This document shows, piece by piece, positions 36,540 through 48,250 of a stretch of DNA of 64,000 bases (position 1 is the first letter of the stretch; each line of letters starts with the position of its first letter). Made by a program: the position numbers and the translations under genes. This stretch comes from Antitrichia curtipendula (taxonomy: Eukaryota > Streptophyta > Bryopsida > Hypnales > Leucodontaceae), in the NCBI GenBank assembly GCA_951230915.1, contig OX579635.1, positions 45,198,001 to 45,262,000 on the forward strand, given 5' to 3'. The notes under the pieces are model-generated. The model was given only the letters and a program-made list of their open reading frames with translations. It made no database searches and was not told where the DNA came from.

Positions 36540-37121
36540 TTTGGTTCATTTTATAAGCACTTTTTCATCCACTTGTTCATCCACTTATTCATCCACTCAT
36601 TCATCCACTCATTCATCCACTTTCTGTTTGCCTTTTACATCCACTTTTACCCTAAACTTTTTCATCCACTTGTTCATCCACTCATTCATCCACTCATTCA
36701 TCCACTCATTCATCCACTTTCTGTTTGCCTTTTACATCCACTTTTACCCTAAACTTTTTCATCCACTTGTTCATCCACTTGTTCATCCACTTTCTGTTTG
36801 ACTTTTCCATCCACTTTTTCATTCACTTGTTCATCCATTTCTGTTTGTCTTTTACATCCACTTTTTCATGCACTTCTTCTTCAACTTCTTCATCCACTTT
36901 TTCATCCAATATAAAAAAGTAAACCTTGAACTTTTTCATAAATTTTCATCCGTTTTTTATTTTATTAATTCTCAAAAATTATATTGTAGTTCTAAAATTG
37001 TTGCTCCACGCTCATCAATTCCCGCTTTCCGCTCGCCGCTCGCTACTCTACGCTCGTATACCAGCATTCCCCGCTAGAGAAGCCTACATTTTGAAGTTTG
37101 GGCAGATTGAAGTTATATATT
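36540..37121 (-). repeat. Right copy of inverted flanking repeat
   Basis: On the minus strand it reads AATATATAACTTCAA (37121-37107), TCTCTAGC, GCTGGTATACGAGCGTAGAG (37064-37045), GAGCGTGGAGCA, then degenerate GGATGAAAAGTGGATG units back to about 36540. This mirrors 20415-21010. The plus-strand frames (Ser/Thr/Phe/Ile/His repeats) are translations of the array. Confidence 0.65.
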
Positions 37122-37572
37122 ACAAATAAATGTTGAAGTTTTGGGTATTTTAAAAAATTTATTTGTATGAAAAAAATAAACTTGCATAATAAATTTTAGT
37201 TTTAGCATTTGCCAAAAAATAAATCTTGAAAACAATTAAATATTTGATAACAAAATGGACCTTCTCAACCTTTACAATGCCTATCTACTATATGTGGCAT
37301 TAGCCCTTCAATATCTTGAGATTTTAGACAAAATCTAGTTGTATTATAGGATGTAACTTTCTTGTTTTTTTAAAGTTTGAAGCATTTCATGAGCAAAGAT
37401 GGCTATTGTGTTTTGGGACAAGCTTCTATATATGCAATTCTTTTTATTTTTTTCTAAAACTTTTATGTAGAATAGGTCGTTCTTCTAGCTTTCCAATGAA
37501 TCAATTTATTTTTTAAAATTTGTAGTTAGACATTTATATATATTTTTCTATTTTACTAGATTTTTGGAAAGC

Positions 37573-37615
<43 letters not shown>

Positions 37616-38400
37616 GTTTTTATTCTACTTGCAAGATCTTTCATTACAATTTTCTAATATTTTTTAACCAAATTTTTACTATGTGACCACACTAAAATAC
37701 AGAAACACTTATATTGTTGATTTATACTGCCTTTACTTCATAGAATTCATACAATTTCAACAATTACTTTAACATGATTGTTGAGTGCTCAAAGACTACC
37801 TTTTTATTATTGTGCGTACTTGTGACTTGTTTGTAAAACCTTCTTATTTAAACTCTTGTATAAAATTTAAATCTTTTGAATATGAAAACCTAGAATCACT
37901 TTAAGTACACCTAATTTTAGCACTTTGAAATTTCAGAGTTTATTCATATGCTATCTAAAAGTTAATGCAAAGTGAATGCTACAATATTCTTTTGTATCTT
38001 GAAATGATCCAACAAAATAGACATTTTGGTAATGGAAACTATATTGAAATTTGTATTTGGGAAATTTTATATGCAATTATATTATTCGACAACAAAGTTT
38101 CAATGATAGAATTTGGATTTCAATGGGCTGAAACAAAGAATGATCATTTAGATCACAATGATATTAGAGTATGAGCATGAAAATGTAAGTAAGTGAGCAT
38201 ATGTAAAAGTAAATATCCTCCAACCACTGAAGGTGCTTAAAATATATACACTATAATACAGGTATGTGTAACATACCTACTCTACAACCATGGGAGTTTT
38301 TTATAATATAGACACCTACAATACATGAATATAATCTTCTAGGTTCACTTTCTCATGCTCCTAGGCTCATATAATAGAAAGCCTTGTTTAGAGCATTGAG
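37122..38400. other. AT-rich non-coding with (AAT)n microsatellite
   Basis: A pure trinucleotide AAT tract of about 14 units lies at about 37574-37613. I see no gene. Confidence 0.6.
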
Positions 38401-38765
38401 TCCCCTCAAAACAAATTCTTGAACTTTTGGGCCCAAACACATAAAGCTTGAGGTCCAAATTTTTGAAGTTTGGGGTCCAAACACAAAAAGCTTGGGGCCC
38501 AAACTCTTGGAGTTTTGATTACAAACACATAAAGCTTGGGGCCGAAACTCTTGGAGTTTTGATTACAAACACATAAAGCTTGGGGCCCAAATTCTTGAAG
38601 TTTGGGGTCCAAACTTCATGTGTTTGGTGCCCAAACTCTTGAAGATTCGGACCCAAACACATGAAGCTTGGAGTCGAAACTCTTGAAGTTTGGGGCCCAA
38701 ACACATTAAGCTTGGGCCTCAAACTCTTGGAGTTTTGGGCCCAAACTCATGAAGTTTGGGTCCTT
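38400..38765 (+). repeat. Degenerate minisatellite with AAGCTTGGGGCCCAAAC-type units
   Basis: About ten variants of a ~30-bp unit built from AAACACATAAAGCTTG, GGGCCCAAAC and TCTTGGAGTTT. It yields repetitive frames on both strands, which I do not treat as genes. Confidence 0.8.
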
Positions 38766-39218
38766 AGTAGTACAAGCTCCAGTCTTCAAATCATAAATAT
38801 AGATCCAAAGTTCTCTTACTTTAAGCTAACTTCTCGTGAATTTGCTTATTTTATCTTTAAAATAATTTGCTTTTACGTTAACTTCACTTGCTTCTATTTT
38901 TGGATAATTTTTCTTCACTTAATATAGAATTCATTTGCTTTCATAGTAACATGTTTGTATTTTAAGTTCAAACTTTACTATTACTTTAAATTTTTTTGCT
39001 TTTATTTTAGAAGGACATCTATATATACAATTCTTTTATATTTCATAGCAAACATAATTGTGCATTGACATTATTTCATTACAATATACATATGTGTACA
39101 TACAAACATTTATAATTTATCATTCTTACTAAGACTTCTTACTTCTATTCTTCAATTTTGCATACTTTCTACTTTGTCTACGTATTTGATTAGTATAATT
39201 TTCATAGTGGCAATAAAA

Positions 39219-41090
39219 ATGGCCAGAGAAAAATCTAGAAAACTCAGGCAACAAGTCATTGAAGTTAAATACTTAACATCAATGAATGTTATTGAACTAA
39301 CATATGATGAAGGCTTAGGTGTTGGATGTCGAAGTGAAGGCCATAATAACCTACGATTTCCAAAATTATTTGTCTTACCTTGCTCAAAGACTCTACAATG
39401 TGCTTATTTCGAGATAATCTTTGATGAAAAACCTTCAAATGAAATTGAAGTTAGTAAAAAACAACAGTACTTCATAAATGGATGTCATAAGGTTTGTTCA
39501 AAATGCATTGATAATCACAATGTGCAAGAAGGTACTCATATCAAATGCAATGAGTGCAGAGAAGGAAGCACATACGATTTCTCTTATTCTAATGAACTCA
39601 TGAACATGTGGTTATGTACATCTTTCACAATTCATAGTTTAAAAGATTTTCATGATATTTACTTGAGATTTCAATCTCATATTGCACTAAAAAATGAAGA
39701 GAATCTAAAAAAGAAAAACAAATCAACACCATTCATAACACCATATTCATTAAAATGGGAGTTTTCCATTGAAATGAGAGGTTATTTTTAAAAAAATCAA
39801 TGAAAATTTTTATATCAATTCACCTAAAATTGAAAGGTTTTCTGTCAATTTAACTCAATTCGAGTTAAATTGATAGAAAACCTTTCAGATTTGACCTAAT
39901 ATTGAAAGGTTTTATGTCAAATTAGATCAAAACTCTCATTTTAATGGAAATTGTTGATTTAAGTCGAGATCAGCATGATTATTTTGGGAGGTCTTCAATC
40001 TCCCAAACTAATGAATATGATGTTTCATGGTACTTCAATGCAAATTCAAATCTAAAGGATTTGCTGAATCGGAGGTTTTAACACAATTTGGCATCAAAGA
40101 AAGTATGTGTGTCATGATATCTTTCTCTAATGTTCCAAATCAATATAAAAAAGAAGGAGAGAAGAAGAGAAAAAACATACAAACAGTTAGCCAAAGTTTG
40201 CCTTTTGGGGAAGATGACACGTATTCAGAAGTGTGGAAAAACTATTACTCCTCTGATTTAATTGAAACTCAACGTGGACCTCTGTTGATATTGAATGGAA
40301 GCAATATTATTGAAGACAACATTTTGGATTTCAAAAATATCACTTTTGACATGGTTTTGATGATTTATCAGCCTCAATTGTGGGAAGATTATTCATATAA
40401 AACAATTGTAAATGAAGTCAATCATTACTACCTCACTTCTTCATATAAGGCAAAACAAAATCAATCAAATCCAAGAAGGGGAAAATATCCCTCAATATGT
40501 CATGGTTATAGTGCACATGGAGGACCATTATCTAAAGGATGTGTGGTTATGTACTCCAAAAGTACTTTAGATGAAGAAATCCAAATGAGTTATAGAACAA
40601 TGGGAGACAATATTTCTTCATCCATTTGGAAACATTACCAAGGTTTGGCAATGCTGTACAAGAATTCTTCCAAAAACAATTTTTTCCAATAAATTGCATA
40701 CCCATTAGATTGGAAGGATATGAAACCCAAGCGCATCAAGTACATATTTCTAAAAACTTTTATATACAACCACATATTGATCCTTCAGACATAGAGGCTT
40801 CTTTCATCACATGGTTTGCAAAAGGAGTACCCAAGGGAGGATTATTTGGAGTATTTCAACATTGTTTGAAATTTGACAATGACAATGGTGCTGGTATTTG
40901 GATTAGAAGTAAAAATATCACACATGGTACTTTACCATTTGATAGCACTTCGTTAACTGATTTTAAATTAGGTGTTGCCATAGTAAATAAAACTTGGTTA
41001 CATACTAGATTACAAAATCAATTAAAAGGAGGAATTTCTTTAACATTTAAGAATAATAAATGGTACATAGAAGATTTTGATAGAAAATAA
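39219..41090 (+). pseudogene. RING-like Cys cluster plus 2OG-Fe(II) dioxygenase (TET/JBP-like), broken
   Basis: The first frame starts at ATG 39219 and runs to 39791. It has a basic start (MAREKSRKLRQQ) and a Cys/His cluster, CHKVCSKCIDNH ... KCNEC (about 39480-39565), like a RING or related treble-clef finger. After an inverted-repeat stretch (39832-39886) the coding resumes near 39950, shifts frame near 40060, and shifts again near 40640. The last frame (40626-41090) has a 2OG-Fe(II) oxygenase signature: HxD as QPHIDPSD (H50, D52), GGLFGVF, distal His in ITHGT (H100), and a basic residue in TWLHTRLQ. The layout resembles TET/JBP-type nucleic-acid base oxygenases, but specificity cannot be read from motifs. 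Two frameshifts and the stop at 39791 indicate a decayed gene; introns are an alternative for the first break. Confidence 0.55.
39832..39886. repeat. Perfect-type hairpin, 25-bp arms, inside the dioxygenase locus
   Basis: Arms 39832-39856 and 39862-39886 pair with one mismatch around a 5-nt loop. Further out, CATTAAAATGGGAGTTTT (about 39756) and AAAACTCTCATTTTAATG (about 39929) also pair with one mismatch. The nested structure looks like a ~195-bp foldback/MITE insertion that interrupted the reading frame. Confidence 0.7.
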
Positions 41091-42209
41091 AAGTAAAAGT
41101 AATTTAGTTGTTGTAGATGGTTGTATTAGCTCAATAGTAACAAATTTTTCACTATATTCAAAATTATTGTTTAATTCAACAAAGTAGTTTCTTCATTAGT
41201 GACTTTGTGACAATTCTTAGTACAAGGCCCTCCAATTCAGAAATTGGGTGGAATCCAATTTTCTTTTATTCTACACTCACCCTCGAATGACTAAGTCCCT
41301 TTCAAAATTTTGTATATATTTTTTAATATCTTTGTACAAATTCTTTGTTTTCTTAAAAAAAATTACATTTGTCATTAGAAAAAGCTATATTTTAACCCTA
41401 AAAAACACTCAAGTGCTTGTTTTTAGGATATGATAGTGAGACAAAAGAATACAAGCTTTATGACAATACTAGCAGAAAAATAATTATTAGTCGAGATGTC
41501 ATTTTTGACAAATCCAAGGTCGGTTTTTCCTACCTACAAACATAAACCCCAGTAGATGATATATTTAGCTTCACCCTAGCCCTCAATCATGAAATTTATA
41601 GCCTACAAAGTCAAAGCATAGGTCCCGAAATCAAGATAAAAAAAATCAGGGCATTGAATCCATTAAAACTCAGAAATTCCAGGAGCCCGACTACAGAGTA
41701 CTCAACAAGTTTTGATATCTCATAGGGACTCTCATAGGGTTCTATTTCTAGTACCCACTTTGAATCATCATCAGAGCCACTACTTTCACATTCTCCATCT
41801 TTACAAAAACATCTTTAAAGTCACCACGACCCATTCAAGTGGACTGAAATGTTGAACCACTTGTTAGGAGGTACCCCACTCGGAATAGGATCCCTTTTGT
41901 ATAGCTCAAGGATTTTTGGACTCTTGTCTCAAAATTAAATACCGAACCACTTGATTTTAGCACTATGATTAGAGAGAAAGGTTGAAAGAGTGCCATTCAA
42001 AGTGAAATCAATTCCATTTTAAAAAATAGAACATGGCAAGTTATTGATTGACCTATTGGCAAGAAACTTATTACTGCAAAGTGGATATTTAAGACAAAGA
42101 AGAATATGAATGGAGGTATCAACAAACTCAAAGCCATGATTGTTGCAAGAAGTTTTCAATAGTAAGAGGGAATTGACTATTAAGATATATTTGCGCCAAT
42201 TATTCGATG

Positions 42210-43635
42210 CAGGGTTGACAAAAGTGAACGTCCCAAGCAAATTCACCTCTATTTTTGGGACATCCAGGCTCAATGGACTTTACATCTGTGTTGAAAAATT
42301 ATAATAGGCAAACGGCTCAACATGGCAGACGGCGGTAAACGGACGCAACGATGGACAGCCTTTGGCAGACTAGTTGGCAAACGACAGACAAAATGGTGTA
42401 CGGCAAACGAATTGGCGGACGGCATGTAGCAGACAGGCAGGCGGCAAATGGCGGATGGTAGACAAACTGGCGCATGGCATGTGGCGGACGGGTAGGTGAC
42501 AAATGGCGGGCGGTCATTTTTTTGACATTTTCAAACATTCCATTTGAAATTTGCCCATAACTTTTAGGTAGAGTGTCCAAATCTCAAACAAATTTTTGGA
42601 GGTGAAACTTGGCTTGATTTCAAAAAAAAAATTAGTTCAATGTTTTTCAAAAAAATATTCTACTATATTAAAATGAGGTCCAAAAATATACTTTGAGCAC
42701 AACTCCTATGACTGCCAATCGTCGGCCCATTCGCCACCCATCCACCTCTACTAAAACATTGGATTCTATAAAGTATCTGCTTTCCAAGACTGCTATTCAA
42801 TATTACAAACATCCAATTTAGCAATAATGTAAGCAAAGAAAAGCTAATTCAAGTTATTTTTTCACACACTTAAATATGCACTCTAAATGCTATACCCTAA
42901 ATCCTAAACCCTAAACCCTAACCCTAAACCCTAACCCCCCAACTTTAAACTTTACATTTAAATACTAAAAATATTGGTGTAATGTGCAGAATATGTTTGA
43001 CCTTTAATTCCCTTTAAATGTAATTATCATAATGTACTACATATATACTTATGTAAACCTCACAAACCTATTCATTTGTGTTTTCAACATGATTTTGATA
43101 TACCATTGGAAAGCTCTATGGGGCACATCAAATGGGGCGGATCAGATGGGGTGAATAAGTAGACAATCGAGGTAGATGAACTTGCCAAGTAGACTCCAAT
43201 CTTCAAAGCGATCCCATTGTTAGAGTTTTTGTTCAAATTGGTCATATGATATACCATTGGAAAGCTCTAGACGGTATCTTTCTAGTGATGTATTATGAGG
43301 AACAAAAAATCAAATGGATGGGTCAGATAGATTGATCAGTCAAGGCAAACGGTTTGGTCAATTGGACTAGATAGGGCGGATGAGCAGTCGGGCGGATTAG
43401 AAGGGGTAGATAGGTAATCAGACCAGACAGGTAGTCGATTGAGATGGACAGATTTGGCGGGCAAATCGGACGAGGTGAACGGTAGAAACTACCAGGCTAG
43501 GTGGACATTAGGGATGCGTTCAATTTATTGTCCTCCGGTAAATTTCGAGACACTGAATGTCACGGGGGGTCCCAAGGGTAGTGGACGTTAGACGCTAGAC
43601 ATCTAAATGCGACCTTGGACATCCGGAGAACCCTA
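42210..43635. mobile_element. hAT-like non-autonomous element inserted in the Copia reverse transcriptase
   Basis: It starts CAGGGTTGAC and ends GAACCCTA. It is flanked by ATTCGATG (42202-42209) and GTTCGATG (43636-43643), an 8-bp target duplication with one change. CAGGG ends plus 8-bp duplications fit hAT. The two Copia halves join at CGATG|G to restore the conserved FAPIIRW. The interior has no transposase; it holds degenerate GGCGGACGGC-type repeats (about 42310-42520), a telomere-like tract near 42894-42940, and GATGGGGCGGAT-type words (43130-43480). Confidence 0.75.
42894..42940 (-). repeat. Interstitial telomere-like tract
   Basis: Degenerate CCCTAAA units, the plant telomere repeat on its C-rich strand, lie inside the hAT-like element. 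Confidence 0.8.
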
Positions 43636-44716
43636 GTTCGATGGCAACAATTTTATTAATATTAGCACTAGCCACCCAGAGCAATTGAATTTTTTTACAG
43701 ATGGATGTTATAATAACTTTTAAAACGGTACAATTACCAAAGAAGTATTTGTGGAAATTCAAGATGGCTTTTCCTATGTTGGTGATACCATAAAATTATG
43801 TAAAATTGACAAAGCCTTATTCAATTTAAAACAAGCTCCTAAAGTTTGGTATGAAAGGATCAATACTTGGCTTTTGAAATAGGGACTTATTCGCAACAAA
43901 AGCAATTTTAATCTTTATTATTCCAAACAAAAAAAAAGATGACTATCTTGCTTCTTTATGTCGATGATTTACTCATCACAAGAGACAATCAACTGCAAAT
44001 TGCCATCTTGAAACTCAAACTTTAATGTGAGTTTGAAATAACTAACCTATGGTAAGCAAGCAATTACTTGGAGCCGAGATCCATAGGAACTCAAAAAGAA
44101 TATTTTTAGAACAAAAGGGATACATTACCAAGTTGCTTGACAAATTCCAGCTGCAAAAGTACAACCTTACAGAATTGCCCATTGACCCTAATTCACAGCT
44201 ACACAAGGAAATGGAGACAACACCAATCAATCCAATGGCTTACTAATTGCTAGTTGGAAGCTTACTTTACTTTACTCATACAAGGCCAGACATTTGTTTT
44301 GTTGTGGAATGTGTTTATCGCTTTGTAGAGAAACTAGAAATTACACACTATTAAGCAACAAAATGAATACTTTTGTACCTGAGTGGGACTCGTGATTATG
44401 GCTTATTCATGCTTGCAACAAATACAGACAACTTCCACATCATTCTATGATGATGCCGATTGGGGGCATGATACAGAATTCCAACGCTCTGTTTCTAGAA
44501 TAGTTCATAAATTGGGATCATGGAACGTTTGTTGGAGCAGTAAATTAGAACTGACTTTGACGCTTTTCAGTACCAAATCTGAATATTGAGTGTTGACTAA
44601 CTTTGTTAAAGATATAAAGTATTTCAGATGTCTTCTAGAAGAATTGGATATCGATCATGACAAACCTACTGAGTTTCATAGTGACAACCAATCATGTATT
44701 AAACTTGTAGACAACC

Positions 44717-47700
44717 TGTGAATGTTTATTTACCCACCCTTGATAAATAAGCGAGCACAACTAGGCTCTAGTTTTTGTGTAGATTTTGTATGACCTACAG
44801 GTGCCTAGCGCCAATCCATTGTGCCTTCCAAGCAATGGATCTTTTTTCCTATGTTCCTAACATCCACAATGTACGCGAAAACTAAAGATTTGAACTATTT
44901 GATGGTTTCTATTTTTAACTTCTTCAATCAAAAGAGGTCACGGTGGTTTTGAATTAGAACTATTTACAGTCTAGACTTATCTATCCTAAGTCATATAACA
45001 TTTCATGCCATTTCTAAAAATATAAAACTCAACATTATACGACCTTCCTAGCAAAAGTTATGGACGGATGAAGTTCTAGCTCCTATAAGTCTATCTAAAC
45101 TTCATCCTTGGATTTAGACCCTTTCCCTATTCTATTTTACTTCAAGTTTTTGACTCTGACTCTATATTGCCAACTTCTACCTAATTTTTAATTTTGGAAT
45201 TAGATGGATGAATTTTACCCTATTTCATCCATTCTAATAACTAAACTTCATCTAGCTCTATCTTGTTCGTTTTAAGTCCAAATTCTAAGTTTAATATGTT
45301 TCTGGAAAGCTAATGTAAAGTTCTAGCCTATCATCCATCTGTATCTAAGTAAGAACTTCATCTACTACTACTGAATTGAACTTGAAGTTCGGATGAATGT
45401 TTAAAGTACTAATCAAAACAATTTAAGAAAAGGGGGAAGGAATTAGCAACTTATCGCGAGTTGCCCTTCACCGCCGTCTTGTAGAGTAGCTCCTCCAAAT
45501 ATCCTAGATCCGCCATTCTTGGAGATGATCTTGAATTTTTGCTCACTGCTTAAAGATGATGATTTAATACAAGTTTCCTAATTTTCTACTAATTTTTTTT
45601 CTTTCTATTGCTTCTCTTTCTTTTTTCTTTCAACACTATTTTACCTCAATTATTAAAACACCTCCAAGGTTGACTAGTCTTCGAATAAAGTAATCAAAGT
45701 CAATTTTCAACAACAAATTGACCTTTGAAATCCTTTAGTCAATTATCTTTCTATCCAAATTTTGATGGTTCTAATTACCTTCTTGGATTTCTACCAAATC
45801 CTATCTTCTTCCTAATTTTCCTTCTAAATACCAAATTGCCACTTCATCTTTCAAATACTCAATATTGGTCTTGAAGTTCCAAGTGTTTCTATCTTCTAAG
45901 GTTTTGAACCTCTTTTTGCAATGGAAACGTTGCAAATTGATGTTTTAACTTCCTACCTTCTCATCCTACTTCTAATTTTCTCTATCCTCCTAACTACTAA
46001 AATTTCTTCTTTCAAGAGGCAAGATTAGTTTTCAAGGGTAGCACTTTAGTTTTTCCTTCTTTGTTTGTATTTAATTTTTTTTTCTATGGCAACCTTTCAA
46101 TAATTTAGAACAACAAAAATAAAAATAAAAATTTTGATTTGAAGGGGGGGTGATTAATTCCCCCTCCTCCCTGGCCAACAAGCGCTTGGCCTCCCTGGCC
46201 TGTTTGCAATGGCCTGGCTGGCCTGTTTGCCTGGCCGAGCTGCCTGGGCTGGCTGGCTGCCAAGCCGGCTGGTGGCAGGCTGGCCTTCAATTTTTATTTT
46301 TCCGGGACACGAAGCACTCGCCCGTTGGCTGGACCCCTCCCCGAGTGGTTACTTGTACCAATCAGTTCTTGGGCAGTTATGTCTCCTTTTTGGCGGGTTG
46401 GCTTGGGGGTATTTGGAGGGTGTTTGGAAGGTGATTTCTTTTTCTCTTTCTCTACTAAAATTTTGGCACTACCTCTTGGTGACTAATCGGAAGATGGAAC
46501 TCTAATTTTGGGATTTTAATTTAACACTTGTGAAGCTAATTTTTAGATACTAAACTTGATATTCCAAAATGATATTTTGGAAATTAAACTTTGAAAACAA
46601 TTTATAACACCTAAAGTCAAAGCTTCGCCGTATTCTTGAATTTCTCCAAAATACTAAGACTCTAAGACTTTAGGAAGTCAAAGCTTCGCCGTAATTTTGT
46701 TAATACAAAAATTTCTAAAGAAAATTGACTATAGCTTCATCGAATTTTACTAATAACCCCAAATTCTAAAGAAATCTCCACCAAGTGAAGTCAAAGCTTT
46801 GCCGTATGCGAAGGTTTGCAAGAAACTTAGAACAATTTAAGACAAAGGTTGGTTAGTACAATTTTACAAAAAACAAACACAAATTTAACATGTGGAGAGT
46901 ACAGATGATTAGTAAACACTAAAACTCGAACACACATTAATCAAGATGAATTTGAACACAAATTTCTCAATGAAAACACTAGAGGGCCTCCCTAAGCGGC
47001 ATCGCTAAGGTAACTGACTTTTGTGAGAAAAGTAACTAGCCTAGGTTCTTTAGTAGGTATGGGAGAGTAAGAAAAGACCTAGCTTTGACCCCATTCCGAT
47101 TTCGTATGTGTTGGAAATGCCGGTCAACATCCCAAAATTTCTTCAATTTTGCCGGTTTTGAAGAATCTTGCTCGTTTGGGTACTTTTGGCTATCAGAATG
47201 TTCTAAAATTTGTTGGAGCGTCTTATTAGCATAAAAAAAACTAATATAATTTTTAGTGAGATTTTACCGCAACCTGGGTGATTTCTAAGAATTTTCCATC
47301 GTAGGTTTTGGCGGTTGACCGTCTGGAAGGGCATCTTCTGTAAGTCAGAAAATTCCAAATTTTTTTATGGAACCTCTCATGGAATTCCACAAAGGATGTG
47401 CAAATTCATATTCTTATTTTGCACAAAGTTCAGAGGAGAATCAACTTTGTCTTCTCCTTTTAATCCCGGCAACTAGGGAATCTTTCACATATAAGAGAAT
47501 CTTGACAAGTTGATTTTGCCATTGAGTCCCAAATGTGATTTCCACCCTAGAACACCATACTCCACCCGTAGATTCCTCTTACGGGTCCATCTTGAGATTG
47601 TAACTCTTGCAGGCCAACAATTGGGGTTTCTGTTATTTCTTCGATGTTATGGGGAAAGTGAAACCTATCTTTGGGAACGGACTTAGGACCTCAACAATGT

Positions 47701-48008
47701 TCCCTCGGACCAATTTTAGCCATAAGATGTCACATGTACTGTAGGTTTGTCTATTTGGACTGTTTAGGTTGGATTAACCTTAATTCTACTATTTACCTAC
47801 ATTTCCATGTTTTAACCTATGTACAAGTGGAAATGGGGTTTATTTAAGAAAAATAATCTATAATGGACCAAATGCTATATTGGTACGTGACATACCTATT
47901 TTGGTTTTACACTCTTTTTGGGTTTTTTGTATATAAAACTATACTTAAATTTGTAAAAATTGTAAAAAAAAAAATTGTAAGTCCCTAGTGATAAATTTGG
48001 GGCTCACA
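44717..48008. mobile_element. LTR-type insertion (3.3 kb) in Copia RNase H; solo LTR or non-autonomous element
   Basis: Termini are TGTGA and TCACA, so the element has the TG...CA ends of an LTR. It is flanked by a perfect 5-bp duplication, CAACC (44712-44716 and 48009-48013). Excising it and one CAACC joins KLVDN to PMMHAWSKHIE in frame, as in intact Copia RNase H. No gag or pol is visible inside, and I found no pair of repeats that would be two LTRs, so a long solo LTR is the best guess. Inside are a GC-rich TGGCCTGG-type stretch (46150-46290) and several copies of GAAGTCAAAGCTTCGCCGTA (46615, 46677, 46787). Confidence 0.75.
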
Positions 48009-48250
48009 CAACCCTATGATGCATGCGTGGTCAAAACACATTGAAATACAACATCATTACATCCGTGAAGTCTCCAAATTGGATAAAATTCAAGTTTATT
48101 ACGTTAAAATTGCCAACCAACAGGCCGACTACTTGACCAAGCCCTTATTATACAATAGTTTTGTAACTAACAAAAATCGCCTAAGCATCCTCTCCTTAGA
48201 TCTAGCCTTGAAACTTGCTCCTAATCCAAGTCAGAGTGAACCAACCATCT

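Larger units (their letters stand above)
41400..48250 (+). mobile_element. Ty1/Copia retrotransposon, fragmentary, with two nested insertions
   Basis: Pieces of one pol reading frame lie in order. Near 41405 is the post-integrase motif FLGYDSETKEYKLYD ... IIISRDVIFD. About 41990-42209 is the N-terminal reverse transcriptase (TAKWIFKTKKN, then IFAPIIRW). After the first insertion, 43636-44716 has KIDKALFNLKQAPKVWYERI, the YVDD catalytic box (43957-43968), and RNase H (CWSSKLELTLTLFSTKSEY). After the second insertion, 48009-48250 has the RNase H end (SKHIEIQHHYIREV, ADYLTKPLL). Many stops and frameshifts make it inactive. LTRs could not be assigned with confidence. Confidence 0.85.

Noticed and set aside
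36460..36922. Ser/Thr/His/Phe-rich repetitive frames
   Set aside because: Produced by the CATCCACTTTTT-type array; present in several frames at once.
42317..42580. Minus-strand frame rich in Pro/Arg/Cys
   Set aside because: Translation of degenerate GGCGGACGGC repeats in the hAT-like element.
46105..46505. Frames through the TGGCCTGG-rich segment
   Set aside because: Low-complexity sequence inside the LTR-type insertion; no conserved protein.
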